NCBI GenBank assembly: GCA_030699205.1
Contig: JAUYJY010000025.1
Span: 1-24,075 of the forward strand
Origin: Candidatus Pacearchaeota archaeon
GTDB lineage: Archaea > Nanobdellota > Nanobdellia > Pacearchaeales > GW2011-AR1
Reading direction: 5' to 3'
DNA length: 24,075 nucleotides
Shown: positions 7,883-14,827 of the stretch, one piece after another
Layout of the letters: each line of letters begins with the position of its first letter
How positions within the stretch are numbered: position 1 is the stretch's first letter
Made by a program: the position numbers and the translations under genes
Notes under the pieces: model-generated
Told to the model about the DNA's origin: nothing
The model's database searches: none
The model's input: only the letters and a program-made list of their open reading frames with translations

Positions 7883-8170
7883 TCAATCATGACCTTCAAT
7901 ATAACTATGACCATAATAAACTAACTCTTCATCCAATAAATTACTTCCCACAACATCAGTTAACATACAAATTACTTCCCCGTCTTTTTCATGAACAATA
8001 TCTAACAAACCAAGATTAACAAATTTATCAACCATGCTTTTCAAATCAATTTCCTCAAAGTTTACATACTCCTTAAGAAATTCCTCAAAAGCAGGAAGAA
8101 ATTTCCAATTAACCAACTTAGCCCCATGCAACGCAGTTAATATCTTTTTTTCTATATCTGTTAATTCCAT
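7883..8170 (-). CDS. Hypothetical protein, 95 aa, possibly winged-helix-like
   Basis: I do not recognise the family. The first half (MELTDIEKKILTALHGAKLVNWKFL..) looks helical, beginning like many small archaeal helix-turn-helix proteins, and VDKFVNLGLLDIVHEKDGEVICMLTDVV resembles a helix plus beta-wing. The acidic C-terminus ends YGHSYIEGHD. No membrane span or cysteine motif is seen. The ATG at 8170 lies only 5 bp from a duplicated tRNA-Lys 3' end (8175-8192), so its original upstream sequence was probably the tRNA gene, with read-through transcription now passing through the 56-bp repeats. Confidence 0.6.
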   Translation of the reverse strand: MELTDIEKKILTALHGAKLVNWKFLPAFEEFLKEYVNFEEIDLKSMVDKFVNLGLLDIVHEKDGEVICMLTDVVGSNLLDEELVYYGHSYIEGHD

Positions 8171-8174
8171 TTTT

Positions 8175-8192
8175 ATGGCCCCGAGGGGATTT
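8175..8192. repeat. Displaced copy of the tRNA-Lys 3' end (att-like direct repeat, left)
   Basis: The 18 bases atggccccgaggggattt are identical to 8376-8393, which form the last bases of the tRNA-Lys gene. The copies are in the same orientation, 201 bp apart, and bracket the 56-bp tandem repeats. Duplication of a tRNA 3' end is the usual mark left by tyrosine-recombinase integration, where the second copy is the displaced end. No integrase gene is present, so this would be a remnant or a non-autonomous element. Confidence 0.7.
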
Positions 8193-8213
8193 CTGAAGCT
8201 TCACTCTTGAAGC

Positions 8214-8370
8214 GAAGACCAACGAACCGAAGGTTCGTGCAGTGTTCCACTTTTCTTATATCTTAAGTTGAAGACCAGCGAACCGAAGGTTCGTGCAGTG
8301 TTCCACTTTTCTTATGTCCTAAGTTGAAGACCAGCGAACCGAAGTTCGTGCAGTGTTCAAATCCCTTAAG
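8214..8370. repeat. Three tandem 56-bp repeats (third partial and diverged)
   Basis: Units begin at 8214, 8270 and 8326, each starting gaagacca(a/g)cgaaccgaa. Units 1 and 2 match at nearly all of 56 positions; unit 3 loses one base in the hairpin and diverges after cagtgttc. Each unit has the hairpin cgaacc-gaa-ggttcg (shortened in unit 3). With head-to-tail units and no unique spacers, this is not a CRISPR array. The segment sits between the duplicated tRNA-Lys ends. Confidence 0.85.
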
Positions 8371-8376
8371 TATAAA

Positions 8377-8509
8377 TGGCCCCGAGGGGATTTGAACCCC
8401 CGACACCTAGGTTACTTCAAAAAAGTTTTCCAGTCCTTCTTTTTGGAAGGACAGATAACTTTGTTATCTGTAAAAGCCTAGTGCTCTGACCAGCCTGAGC
8501 TACGGGACC
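8377..8509 (-). tRNA. tRNA-Lys (UUU anticodon) with a 58-nt intron
   Basis: Exon 1 is 8509-8471 and exon 2 is 8412-8377. The acceptor stem GGTCCCG/CGGGGCC has one G-U pair; the D arm is GCTC..GAGC, the anticodon stem CTAGG/CCTAG, the loop CUUUUAA with anticodon UUU, a 5-nt variable loop, and a T arm with TTCAAAT loop; the discriminator is A. CCA is not encoded. The intron (8470-8413) sits after position 37. A canonical bulge-helix-bulge forms: CUUU (32-35) pairs with intron GAAG, leaving 3-nt bulges UA|C and UA|A, each cut after its second base. The intron also has two hairpins, agataac-aaa-gttatct and gtccttc-(6 nt)-gaaggac. The tRNA charges with lysine and reads AAA/AAG. Confidence 0.95.
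8413..8470 (-). other. tRNA-Lys intron with bulge-helix-bulge boundaries
   Basis: The 58-nt intron, read on the minus strand, starts CAGATAAC and ends GAAGTA. Its 3' GAAG pairs with loop bases 32-35, giving the substrate of the archaeal splicing endonuclease. It contains two strong internal hairpins and no reading frame. Confidence 0.88.
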
Positions 8510-8571
8510 AAGTAACAATAATCTTACAGAAAGGGGTTTTTTAAACATTTACAAAACAAGAAATATAAATA

Positions 8572-8880
8572 TTATTGATATTCTCTCCAAGTATGCTCGC
8601 AATCAACACATTTGTAAAATTTAGTCTCTGCCTCATCACTTGAACGAGTCTGCATTGTCCAAAAAAATGCCTCTTTTGCCTTGCATTCAGGACATTTAAT
8701 AGGCACAATAGGATATGTCTGCATCTTTTTCTCGTCGATAACTGCAATTCTCCCTCCAGCTCCGCCTTTTTGAGACGTCTGAATTTTAATCTTTCCCTTA
8801 GGCTTATAACTACACTTAGCACAATTTGCCTTCTTGCCTTCAACAAGAATTACACTCCCACATTTCGGACAAAACTCCAT
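8572..8880 (-). CDS. tfs: Transcription factor S (TFS), RNA polymerase transcript-cleavage factor
   Basis: The 102-aa protein has two zinc ribbons: C4/C7/C20/C23 (RPB9-like N-terminal ribbon) and C63/C66/C91/C94 (TFIIS-like C-terminal ribbon). The C-terminal ribbon contains the diagnostic hairpin QTRSSDEAET with the acidic pair D82-E83, which enters the polymerase secondary channel and stimulates cleavage of backtracked RNA, and ends YKCVDCEHTWREYQ. Length matches the usual ~100-110 aa. A TATA-like box (minus-strand cttaaatactt near 8912-8925) precedes the ATG. It is upstream of the RM gene in the opposite direction. High confidence, as this is one of the most conserved archaeal proteins. Confidence 0.96.
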   Translation of the reverse strand: MEFCPKCGSVILVEGKKANCAKCSYKPKGKIKIQTSQKGGAGGRIAVIDEKKMQTYPIVPIKCPECKAKEAFFWTMQTRSSDEAETKFYKCVDCEHTWREYQ

Positions 8881-9044
8881 AAAACTCCAATATTTCCACT
8901 ATCACTAATGTGAAGTATTTAAGCTTTTCCTACAAATTTTCCCCAGAGCTTATCCATAAATAATGTTCCTCAGTAAATAAGATAAAATCCATTTTAAAAA
9001 ACCAATTAAGATAACTTTTTATATATTATTTCTCTGACGTTTAA

Positions 9045-11684
9045 ATGGATAAAGAAAACGCTAAACAAGAAGTAGAAAAAATAGTTAAGCGTTTTCAGGA
9101 AATACCTCAAAATAAAATCGATTCTATGCCTGAAGAAGATATTAAATTTCAATTTATAGAACCATTATTTGAGTCATTGGGTTGGAAGAGAGAAGAAATA
9201 TCCAAGGAAACAAGGATTTTGAAGGGTAGGGCAGACTACTTAATGAGAATAGGTAATCAATATAAACTTGTAGTTGAAGCAAAGAAAACCAGCGTGAGAT
9301 TATCAGAAGAAGAAGGGAAACAGGCAGTTTCTTACGCACACCACAAGAACATTAAGTTTGCAGTTCTTACAAACTTTAAACAGATTAAGATTTATCACGC
9401 ACTATCTAATATCAAGAATATAGACAAGAACCTTTTGAAAGACGGGAAAGGATATTTGCAATTAGATTGTAAAGACTTTATTGAACAATTTGATAGATTA
9501 TGGCTTTTATCAAGGGAGAGTTTTGAAAAAGAGGAGATAAACAAACTTCTTGAAAATGTTGATAAACGACTAATTAAACCAATTGACGAGTCTATTTTAA
9601 CTGACTTATTGCAGTATAGAGAATGGTTATCTAAGGACTTGAAGAGTAAAAGAAATTATCTAACAGAACCACAAATTGATGAAGTTGTTCAGATTTTAAT
9701 TGACAGATTGATTTTTATGCGTTCTGTTGAAGACAGAGGTTTAGAAGAAGAAGATTTTTTATTAAAAAAGATCAATGATGTTCAGCAGGGAAGAACAGAT
9801 AAAAACTTGTGGAGTTTGTTATTAATTCAATTTAAAATATTTGATAAAGAATACAACTCTAAACTCTTTTCAGAGGGAATTTTAGAAAAGGAAGGATTTT
9901 TTGACGACAAAACCTTAATGAAAGTCATCAAAGGACTTTATTATGGAACACAAGACAATCAAGAGAGATACAGGTTCGATGATTTGCCTGTTGATTTGTT
10001 AGGTAATATCTACGAGCAATATTTAGGAGTTGTTTTAAGAGGAACTGAAAAGCGAGTTAAGTTAGATTTGTTAAGTAGAAAAAGAAAAAAGATGGGAATT
10101 TATTACACTCCCAAATACATCGTTGATTATATCTTAGACAACACTCTTGTAGAATATGCAAAAAACAAAACCTTAGATGAAATTTTGGATATGAAAGTTA
10201 TTGACCCTGCTTGCGGTTCTGGCTCCTTTCTATTAGACGCTTTTGAAGAACTAAAGAAAATAATTGAGGAAAGATTAAAAAATGGAGAAAGCTCAAAGAA
10301 ATGGGATAGTTTCAAAGATTTCAAAGGCAGATTAACATTAGGACAAAAAGCTACTATTCTTCTTAATTGTATTTATGGTGTTGATTTAGATGAGAAAGCC
10401 GTAGAATTAACACAATTAAATTTACTTCTGAAGATTTTAGAAGAAGAAACAAGAGAAACACGAAGAAGAATTTTACCCAACATGAAAGACAATATTAAAA
10501 ACGGAAATAGCTTAATCTCTGACTCAAAGTTTGATAAAGCGTTTAATTGGCAGGCTCAATTCCCGGATGTTTTTAGAAACGGAGGATTTGATGTTGTTGT
10601 GGGGAATCCGCCTTATGGTGCGGAATTGAGAAAAGAAGATAAAGAATACCTAAAAAAACGCTTCAAAGATGATAGGACAAAAAATACAGCATCGTATTTC
10701 ATATTTTTAGGGATTGAACTTCTAAAAAATAACGGGAATATCTCTTTGATAGTTCCTAAACAATTAACTTATATCTCTTCTTGGGAAGGAACTAGAGAAT
10801 TAATTTTAAAGAATAATTTAAGATTTTTAATCGATACATCTGAAGCTTTTGAAGATGTTGAATTAGAGCAGGTTATATTTGGTGTTAATAAAGAAAATAA
10901 ATCTTCAAAAGAGATTATTGTGGGATTTTCTAATAAAGGAATAATCTTAGAAGATAAATCTAACATAAAATTCTTTAATAATAATAGGTTTCCTTTGTGG
11001 ATTACCGATAAAAATAGTAGTATTTTTGAAAAAGTATTAAATAATTCAGTCCCTCTTCGCGAAATTGCTAAAGTAAATTGGGGTGGGATGGTTGCAAAAT
11101 ACATGACAAAAACTAAATCTTCAGATTCTATTTCATGTATAAGAGGAAAAGAAGTACAGAGATATTATTTTAATTCAGAATATTATATAAAAAAGAAGGA
11201 TATTATACCCTCCTACCATGTAAAAGGAGAAAAACTAATTTTTCAGAGAATTGTTTCAAGGTATGGGAAAAAAATAATTTCTAACTATAGAAACGCCAGA
11301 ATTGTGGGAACTTACACAAATGATGATAACTATGCAGATAAAACGGTAACTTTGATATGGGATTCAAAGATAAACCTTAAATTTTTGTTGGGCATATTAA
11401 ATTCCAAACTAATTAATTGGTTTGCACACAGATATTTATGGAATCGCTCGCAACTTACTATGGAATTTATGTATGAATATGCAAGAAACTTTCCAATCCT
11501 TCTCCCTTCCGAAACCCAAGCCAAAAAAATCAAAGAACTCGTTGAAAGAATAATGCAATTTTACAAAGAAGGAAAATCAGAGCAGGACATTAAAAACGTT
11601 GATTACGAAATTGACCAAGAAGTTTACAAGTTATATGGGTTGACAAAAGAAGAGATTAAGATTATAGAAGAGAGTTTAGGATGA
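9045..11684 (+). CDS. Type IIG restriction-modification enzyme (nuclease, N6-adenine methyltransferase and specificity in one chain)
   Basis: The 879-aa protein begins with a PD-(D/E)XK-like nuclease: GRAD64YLMR and LVVE78AK80K in the first 90 residues. A helical linker leads to an amino-methyltransferase: MGIYYTPKYIVDYIL, motif I D387-PACGSGSF and catalytic motif IV N521-PPYG. The C-terminal ~300 residues form a TaqI-like target-recognition domain (LGILNSKLINWF.., then SETQAKKIKELV). Such enzymes methylate adenine in their own site on host DNA and cut unmodified invading DNA. A TATA-like ctttttatatatt (about 9016-9028) precedes the ATG by about 20 nt. Its stop overlaps the next start (ATGA). 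The 3' end is partly duplicated at 13621 and 14828. Confidence 0.93.
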   Translation: MDKENAKQEVEKIVKRFQEIPQNKIDSMPEEDIKFQFIEPLFESLGWKREEISKETRILKGRADYLMRIGNQYKLVVEAKKTSVRLSEEEGKQAVSYAHHKNIKFAVLTNFKQIKIYHALSNIKNIDKNLLKDGKGYLQLDCKDFIEQFDRLWLLSRESFEKEEINKLLENVDKRLIKPIDESILTDLLQYREWLSKDLKSKRNYLTEPQIDEVVQILIDRLIFMRSVEDRGLEEEDFLLKKINDVQQGRTDKNLWSLLLIQFKIFDKEYNSKLFSEGILEKEGFFDDKTLMKVIKGLYYGTQDNQERYRFDDLPVDLLGNIYEQYLGVVLRGTEKRVKLDLLSRKRKKMGIYYTPKYIVDYILDNTLVEYAKNKTLDEILDMKVIDPACGSGSFLLDAFEELKKIIEERLKNGESSKKWDSFKDFKGRLTLGQKATILLNCIYGVDLDEKAVELTQLNLLLKILEEETRETRRRILPNMKDNIKNGNSLISDSKFDKAFNWQAQFPDVFRNGGFDVVVGNPPYGAELRKEDKEYLKKRFKDDRTKNTASYFIFLGIELLKNNGNISLIVPKQLTYISSWEGTRELILKNNLRFLIDTSEAFEDVELEQVIFGVNKENKSSKEIIVGFSNKGIILEDKSNIKFFNNNRFPLWITDKNSSIFEKVLNNSVPLREIAKVNWGGMVAKYMTKTKSSDSISCIRGKEVQRYYFNSEYYIKKKDIIPSYHVKGEKLIFQRIVSRYGKKIISNYRNARIVGTYTNDDNYADKTVTLIWDSKINLKFLLGILNSKLINWFAHRYLWNRSQLTMEFMYEYARNFPILLPSETQAKKIKELVERIMQFYKEGKSEQDIKNVDYEIDQEVYKLYGLTKEEIKIIEESLG

Positions 11685-12571
11685 CAACCTACTTTAGTTC
11701 TTTAAAAAGATGGAATACCACTATAGATGAAAGAGAAATTTTTAGAATGTTCAAAAACGGAGTTACAAACTCCTTAACTAATAATTTATCTAATTTTTGG
11801 AATGTTAATATAGATAGGGCTTTTTGTCAAAATTTACTTATACATACTCCTCCTGCAGAATTTCTTACAGATTCATTTAAAACGTTTAAGGATTTTGAGG
11901 TTTATAATTTATTTAAAAATGAGATTAGACCCCAGAAATTTTTTCCGTATTTACAAACCTTATTGAATTTCTTATTGGTTCATTCTGGGATTAATGACCA
12001 TAGTAAAAAATCGCAATCAACAAATAACCAGTTATATCTTGCTTATCAAAACATTCTTAAAGATATCAAAAGTTTGCTTAGCTCTCTATCTCTTAATGTT
12101 AGAATTAAGGAAATCAATGGAAATATCTCTTTTTATTCTATTGGAGCCAAGTTATTAGATGATAAAGTAGTTGATGAGTCTATTTGTTGGTTAAAGGATT
12201 ACCCAGAGGTATTAAAAAATTTTAATTCGGCACTTGAAAAATATCAAAGAAAAGAGTATAAAAGAAATTTGATAGATGATTTAAGATTATCTTTAGAATT
12301 GCTTTTGAGAAACATATTAAAAAATAAGAAAAATCTTGAAAAGCAGAATGAAGAACTAGGCAAATACTTAGAATCTAAAGGAATAAATAAGGAAATCAGA
12401 AATATGTATTGGATATTATTAGACAAATATTCTAAATATCAAAATGAATATGCTAAACACAATGATAAAGTTAAGGAAGAGGAACTAGAATTTATGATTT
12501 ATTTAACTGGTACTTTTATTAGATTTGTTTTATCTTTAGAACAGAAAATTCTTGAGGAGAGTTTGGGATGA
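11681..12571 (+). CDS. Hypothetical protein coupled to the RM enzyme, abortive-infection-like C-terminus
   Basis: This 296-aa protein starts inside the RM stop codon (ATGA overlap), so it is translationally coupled to the RM gene. I do not recognise the N-terminal ~150 residues. The C-terminal ~100 residues are helical (NLIDDLRLSLELLLRNIL.., then NEYAKHNDKVKEEELEFMIYLTG..) and resemble the helical C-terminal part of abortive-infection and HEPN-like proteins in defence loci. A canonical HEPN R-x4-6-H motif is not evident; the only obvious His there is in AKHND. A role as an RM-associated accessory or back-up suicide protein is inference. Base composition equals that of the RM gene. No membrane span. 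Confidence 0.65.
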   Translation: MTTYFSSLKRWNTTIDEREIFRMFKNGVTNSLTNNLSNFWNVNIDRAFCQNLLIHTPPAEFLTDSFKTFKDFEVYNLFKNEIRPQKFFPYLQTLLNFLLVHSGINDHSKKSQSTNNQLYLAYQNILKDIKSLLSSLSLNVRIKEINGNISFYSIGAKLLDDKVVDESICWLKDYPEVLKNFNSALEKYQRKEYKRNLIDDLRLSLELLLRNILKNKKNLEKQNEELGKYLESKGINKEIRNMYWILLDKYSKYQNEYAKHNDKVKEEELEFMIYLTGTFIRFVLSLEQKILEESLG

Positions 12572-12639
12572 AAAAAGAATTAATTTCGGAATGTGAAACA
12601 GCTCAAGATTTCGCAAAATTTACAAATAATTCTTTATAG
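12568..12639 (+). CDS. Possible 23-aa coupled peptide or truncated gene start
   Basis: A short frame starts with ATG overlapping the previous stop (ATGA), like the junction before it. It encodes MKKELISECETAQDFAKFTN then NSL and stops. The sequence looks protein-like (mixed charged and hydrophobic helix), so it may be the surviving N-terminus of a third operon gene truncated when the membrane-protein gene downstream was joined, or a real micropeptide. Evidence is the coupled start only. Confidence 0.35.
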   Translation: MKKELISECETAQDFAKFTNNSL

Positions 12640-12673
12640 AAATTCTTTAATAAGCCAAATTAGTTTAGTTTAT

Positions 12674-12988
12674 ATGAATTTTAATGATATATTTTTAATG
12701 GTGGGGATTTCTACTATTTCTGGTATAGTTGGAGGATTAGTCGTGGTCTGGTTTTTCAAAGGAATAAGTTTTGGAGATAAAGGAATTCGTTTTGATAATA
12801 AAAGACTTACCGAAAGATATTTTTTGAAATATTCTTTTATATTATCATTTTTAATCATCATGACATATTTGATGTCTAAAATAATATTTTATTTTAATGA
12901 AATAGAAAATACAACTATTCTTATTAATTCTTTATTTGTTGGAAGTTTAATTCTGGTTATTTTAGTTATCCTGTTAAGATATAGATAA
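12674..12988 (+). CDS. Small membrane protein, three predicted transmembrane helices
   Basis: The frame is open from 12593, but the segment before ATG 12674 overlaps the coupled ORF and lacks features, so I choose 12674 (104 aa). Hydrophobic spans lie at about residues 6-28 (DIFLMVGISTISGIVGGLVVV), 52-75 (KYSFILSFLIIMTYLMSKIIF) and 83-102 (ILINSLFVGSLILVILVILL), with a basic, Gly-rich loop GISFGDKGIRFDNKRLTER between the first two. No family is recognised. Small membrane proteins are common last genes in defence operons, so membrane-directed effector action is possible but unproven. Confidence 0.6.
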   Translation: MNFNDIFLMVGISTISGIVGGLVVVWFFKGISFGDKGIRFDNKRLTERYFLKYSFILSFLIIMTYLMSKIIFYFNEIENTTILINSLFVGSLILVILVILLRYR

Positions 12989-13123
12989 CGTCCTTTCCAA
13001 CCAAGAACTATTTAACCATAAAATAATTTTTGTTTTTGCCAGAAATGCTAAAATATCAATTTATCTTCTTCAGTTTTCATTGTATATTTAATTATTTTTT
13101 GGCTTGTATATTTCATTGAAAAT

Positions 13124-13315
13124 CTACATAGATTCTTTGGTTGCTAAAAAACGGGACGCTTTTAAAATTTCAATTCCAATAATCTTTCCATTTTCATCCA
13201 ATTCAATATTTATTCCGGGAGCTATCTCCTCAAATCTTTCTTCCTCTCCTTCTTCCAAGTAGATAAACAAAGAATCAGATTCCTTATCATAGTTATATTT
13301 ATTTTTTATTTCCAT
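13124..13315 (-). CDS. DUF2283 family protein, antitoxin-like partner
   Basis: The 63-aa sequence has the DUF2283 pattern: an N-terminal strand with YDKESDSLFIYLEEGEE, then INIELDENGKIIGIEILKAS. The family forms a small beta-rich fold and commonly lies beside DUF4258 or similar RelE/HigB-fold proteins (family knowledge). It overlaps the 3' end of the upstream DUF4258 gene by 10 bp, so the two form an operon. Pairing suggests an antitoxin or partner function; this is inference. It runs opposite to the surrounding RM and protease genes, as an inserted cassette would. Confidence 0.8.
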   Translation of the reverse strand: MEIKNKYNYDKESDSLFIYLEEGEEERFEEIAPGINIELDENGKIIGIEILKASRFLATKESM

Positions 13316-13584
13316 CTTCCACTCATTACTCGGCTTATGATTTTTTCATCAGATATTGGATGAATTGTTACTATTTCTACAATTTTTTCTTTATGCTCGT
13401 AAGCTATCATCATATTCCTTACTTTCTTATTATATTTAAGTCTTTTTATTGCTATTTTCTTTTTCTCTAAAATATCAGAAAATACCTTTTCAGGGTCTTT
13501 CAGTATTCTACTTGGATATTCGTACGGAATTTTTCTAACTTCTAATCTTAATTTTAAGTGATCTGTATAAATAATTTCCACCAT
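13306..13584 (-). CDS. DUF4258 family protein, RelE-fold toxin-like
   Basis: The frame is open from 13641, but ATG 13584 gives the family-like start MVEIIYTDHLKLRLEVRKI, with ggttggag a few bases upstream; the product is then 92 aa. It continues with YPSRILKDPEKVFSDI.., KRLKYNKKVRNMMIAYEH, KIVEIVTIHPISDEKIISRVMSGRW, typical of DUF4258 (small RelE/BrnT-like alpha/beta proteins, suspected RNases). The start DH and the basic strands match; catalytic residues are not established. It is followed by the overlapping DUF2283 gene. Its promoter borders the RM C-terminal remnant at 13621. Confidence 0.75.
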   Translation of the reverse strand: MVEIIYTDHLKLRLEVRKIPYEYPSRILKDPEKVFSDILEKKKIAIKRLKYNKKVRNMMIAYEHKEKIVEIVTIHPISDEKIISRVMSGRWK

Positions 13585-13620
13585 GATAAGGTATAGATAG
13601 CTCCAACCTATTAAAAATTT

Positions 13621-13707
13621 ATGGATTATGAAATTGACCAAGAAGTTTACAAATTATATGGATTGACGAAGGAAGAGATTAAAATTGTTGAGGAGAGTCT
13701 AAAATAG
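13621..13707 (+). pseudogene. Duplicated C-terminus of the type IIG RM gene
   Basis: This 29-codon stretch reads MDYEIDQEVYKLYGLTKEEI then KIVEESLK and stop. It matches the last 28 residues of the RM enzyme (VDYEIDQEVYKLYGLTKEEI then KIIEESLG), with only scattered synonymous and conservative changes at DNA level. No RM sequence is upstream, since the DUF4258 gene runs the other way, so this is a detached 3' end of a second, lost RM gene. It lies 46 bp before the protease cassette. Confidence 0.85.
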
Positions 13708-13753
13708 TATTAACCATAGGCACATTATTAAACATCAAGATACTAATCAAAGC

Positions 13754-13951
13754 ATGGAAAAAGACAAACAAGGGTTAAAAGAAATATTTTTGAAAATTTA
13801 CGCGAATATTCCTCTAAACCTAAGGAAAGAGATAATCCTCGTTTTAGAAAATGAACCAATTAGCTGGAATGTCGCGTTCGTTGAAGTAAAGAATAATACT
13901 GACAAATCAGAGATAATTTTAAAAGAGCTAAATAAATTAGAGATAATATAG
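13754..13951 (+). CDS. Small protein A of the protease cassette, 65 aa
   Basis: The first gene of a three-gene operon. It encodes a compact, soluble protein: an amphipathic helix (KDKQGLKEIFLKIYANI), the block PLNLRKEIILVLENEPISWNVAFVEVKNNT, and a C-terminal helix KSEIILKELNKLEII. I read it as a helix-strand-strand-helix fold; I cannot name a family. There are no cysteines and no membrane span. The next start is 1 bp after its stop, so expression is tied to protein B and the protease. Possible roles are regulator, inhibitor or target of the protease. A TATA-like ttattaaac lies about 25 nt upstream. Confidence 0.75.
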   Translation: MEKDKQGLKEIFLKIYANIPLNLRKEIILVLENEPISWNVAFVEVKNNTDKSEIILKELNKLEII

Positions 13952-13952
13952 A

Positions 13953-14171
13953 ATGGAAGAAAGAGATAGATTAAAAGAAGAAATAAAAAAGATTGTCATA
14001 GCAAGGTTAGAAGTGCTTCCAGAAAATAAAAAATTGTCCATTGGAAATTTTGGAGAGTTTACTAAAGACGAGTTAATAGAGAATGTAAATAAGAATTCAG
14101 AAATTGGAAGTAAAATTATCGAGATAGAAATGGAGTTCTTGAGAGCCATGAAGAAGGGAATAATCCAATGA
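13953..14171 (+). CDS. Small protein B of the protease cassette, 72 aa
   Basis: The second cassette gene. It has a charged N-terminal helix (MEERDRLKEEIKKIVIARLE), a short linker LPENKKLSIGNFGEF, then TKDELIENVNKNSEIGSKII and a last helix EMEFLRAMKKGIIQ. The pattern FTKDELIENV..N..IG.KIIEIE is a helical module that I cannot assign to a named domain; the size would allow an adaptor or effector-associated domain supplied in trans. Its stop overlaps the protease start by 4 bp (ATGA), indicating translational coupling and probably a defined ratio of the two proteins. Confidence 0.75.
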   Translation: MEERDRLKEEIKKIVIARLEVLPENKKLSIGNFGEFTKDELIENVNKNSEIGSKIIEIEMEFLRAMKKGIIQ

Positions 14172-14815
14172 GTTTTAATTTTTTGATTACAAGACCTGAG
14201 CATGATGATACAACTTTCTACCTATCTAATTGGTGTAAAGAAAGCATCGATTTAGCTTTAATGAAAGGAGCAAATGTTAGTGACCTTCATCGTGAGAAAG
14301 CAAATAAAAAAGAGTTTGAAGGCAGAGTTATTAAAACCAATCCCGAATTTATCGTGCTTAACGGTCACGGAGATGAAGATTCTGTTACAGGACATAAGAA
14401 CGATGAACTACTCTCTACAGAAAGCGATGATAAAATTTTAAATTTAAACATCGTTTACGCGATTTCCTGCCGTTCTGCAAAGAATCTTGGAACAAAATGT
14501 GTTGAAAAGGGAACAAATTGTTATACAGGTTATACCGATGATTTCATATTCGTCTACGAAAAAGAAAAGATAAGCAGACCACTATCAGATGAAACTGCTA
14601 AATTATTTTTAGAACCATCAAAATTATTTATAGAAACAATAATAAAAAATAACTCCGTGAAAGATGCCCTGCATCGTTCAAAGAAGAAAATGCAGGACAA
14701 TTTTCTTAAAGCCATATCAGGCAATGAACAGGAAACAACTCTGGCAAGATATCTTTGGTGGAATTCAAGAAACTTTGTATCTCTTGGAAATCAAGAAGCT
14801 AAGATTATTAATTAA
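14168..14815 (+). CDS. Stand-alone caspase/gingipain-like cysteine peptidase (clan CD, CHAT/C25-like)
   Basis: The 215-aa protein has the core of a clan CD peptidase. Strands NFLITRPEHDDT and PEFIVLNGH67GDEDSVTGH give the catalytic His in a GHG motif; a next strand IVYAISC101RSAKNLG gives the Cys with small residues after it. The His-Cys spacing of 34 is like gingipains (about 33). KGTNCYTGYTDDFIF follows as the next strand. It has no signal peptide, so it is cytosolic, and no repeat or sensor domain; the two upstream small proteins may supply regulation. Caspase-like peptidases in prokaryotic defence act as protein-cleaving effectors, which fits the RM/TA context, but the target is unknown. 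It could also process a host protein without any immune role. Confidence 0.8.
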   Translation: MSFNFLITRPEHDDTTFYLSNWCKESIDLALMKGANVSDLHREKANKKEFEGRVIKTNPEFIVLNGHGDEDSVTGHKNDELLSTESDDKILNLNIVYAISCRSAKNLGTKCVEKGTNCYTGYTDDFIFVYEKEKISRPLSDETAKLFLEPSKLFIETIIKNNSVKDALHRSKKKMQDNFLKAISGNEQETTLARYLWWNSRNFVSLGNQEAKIIN

Positions 14816-14827
14816 AGATTTGATTAA

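Noticed and set aside
8214..8370. CRISPR array
   Set aside because: Units of 56 bp are directly tandem, with no unique spacers, only three units and no cas genes.
12593..12673. Earlier start of the three-TM protein
   Set aside because: The extra 27 residues overlap the coupled micro-ORF and have no membrane or domain character; ATG 12674 directly precedes the first span.
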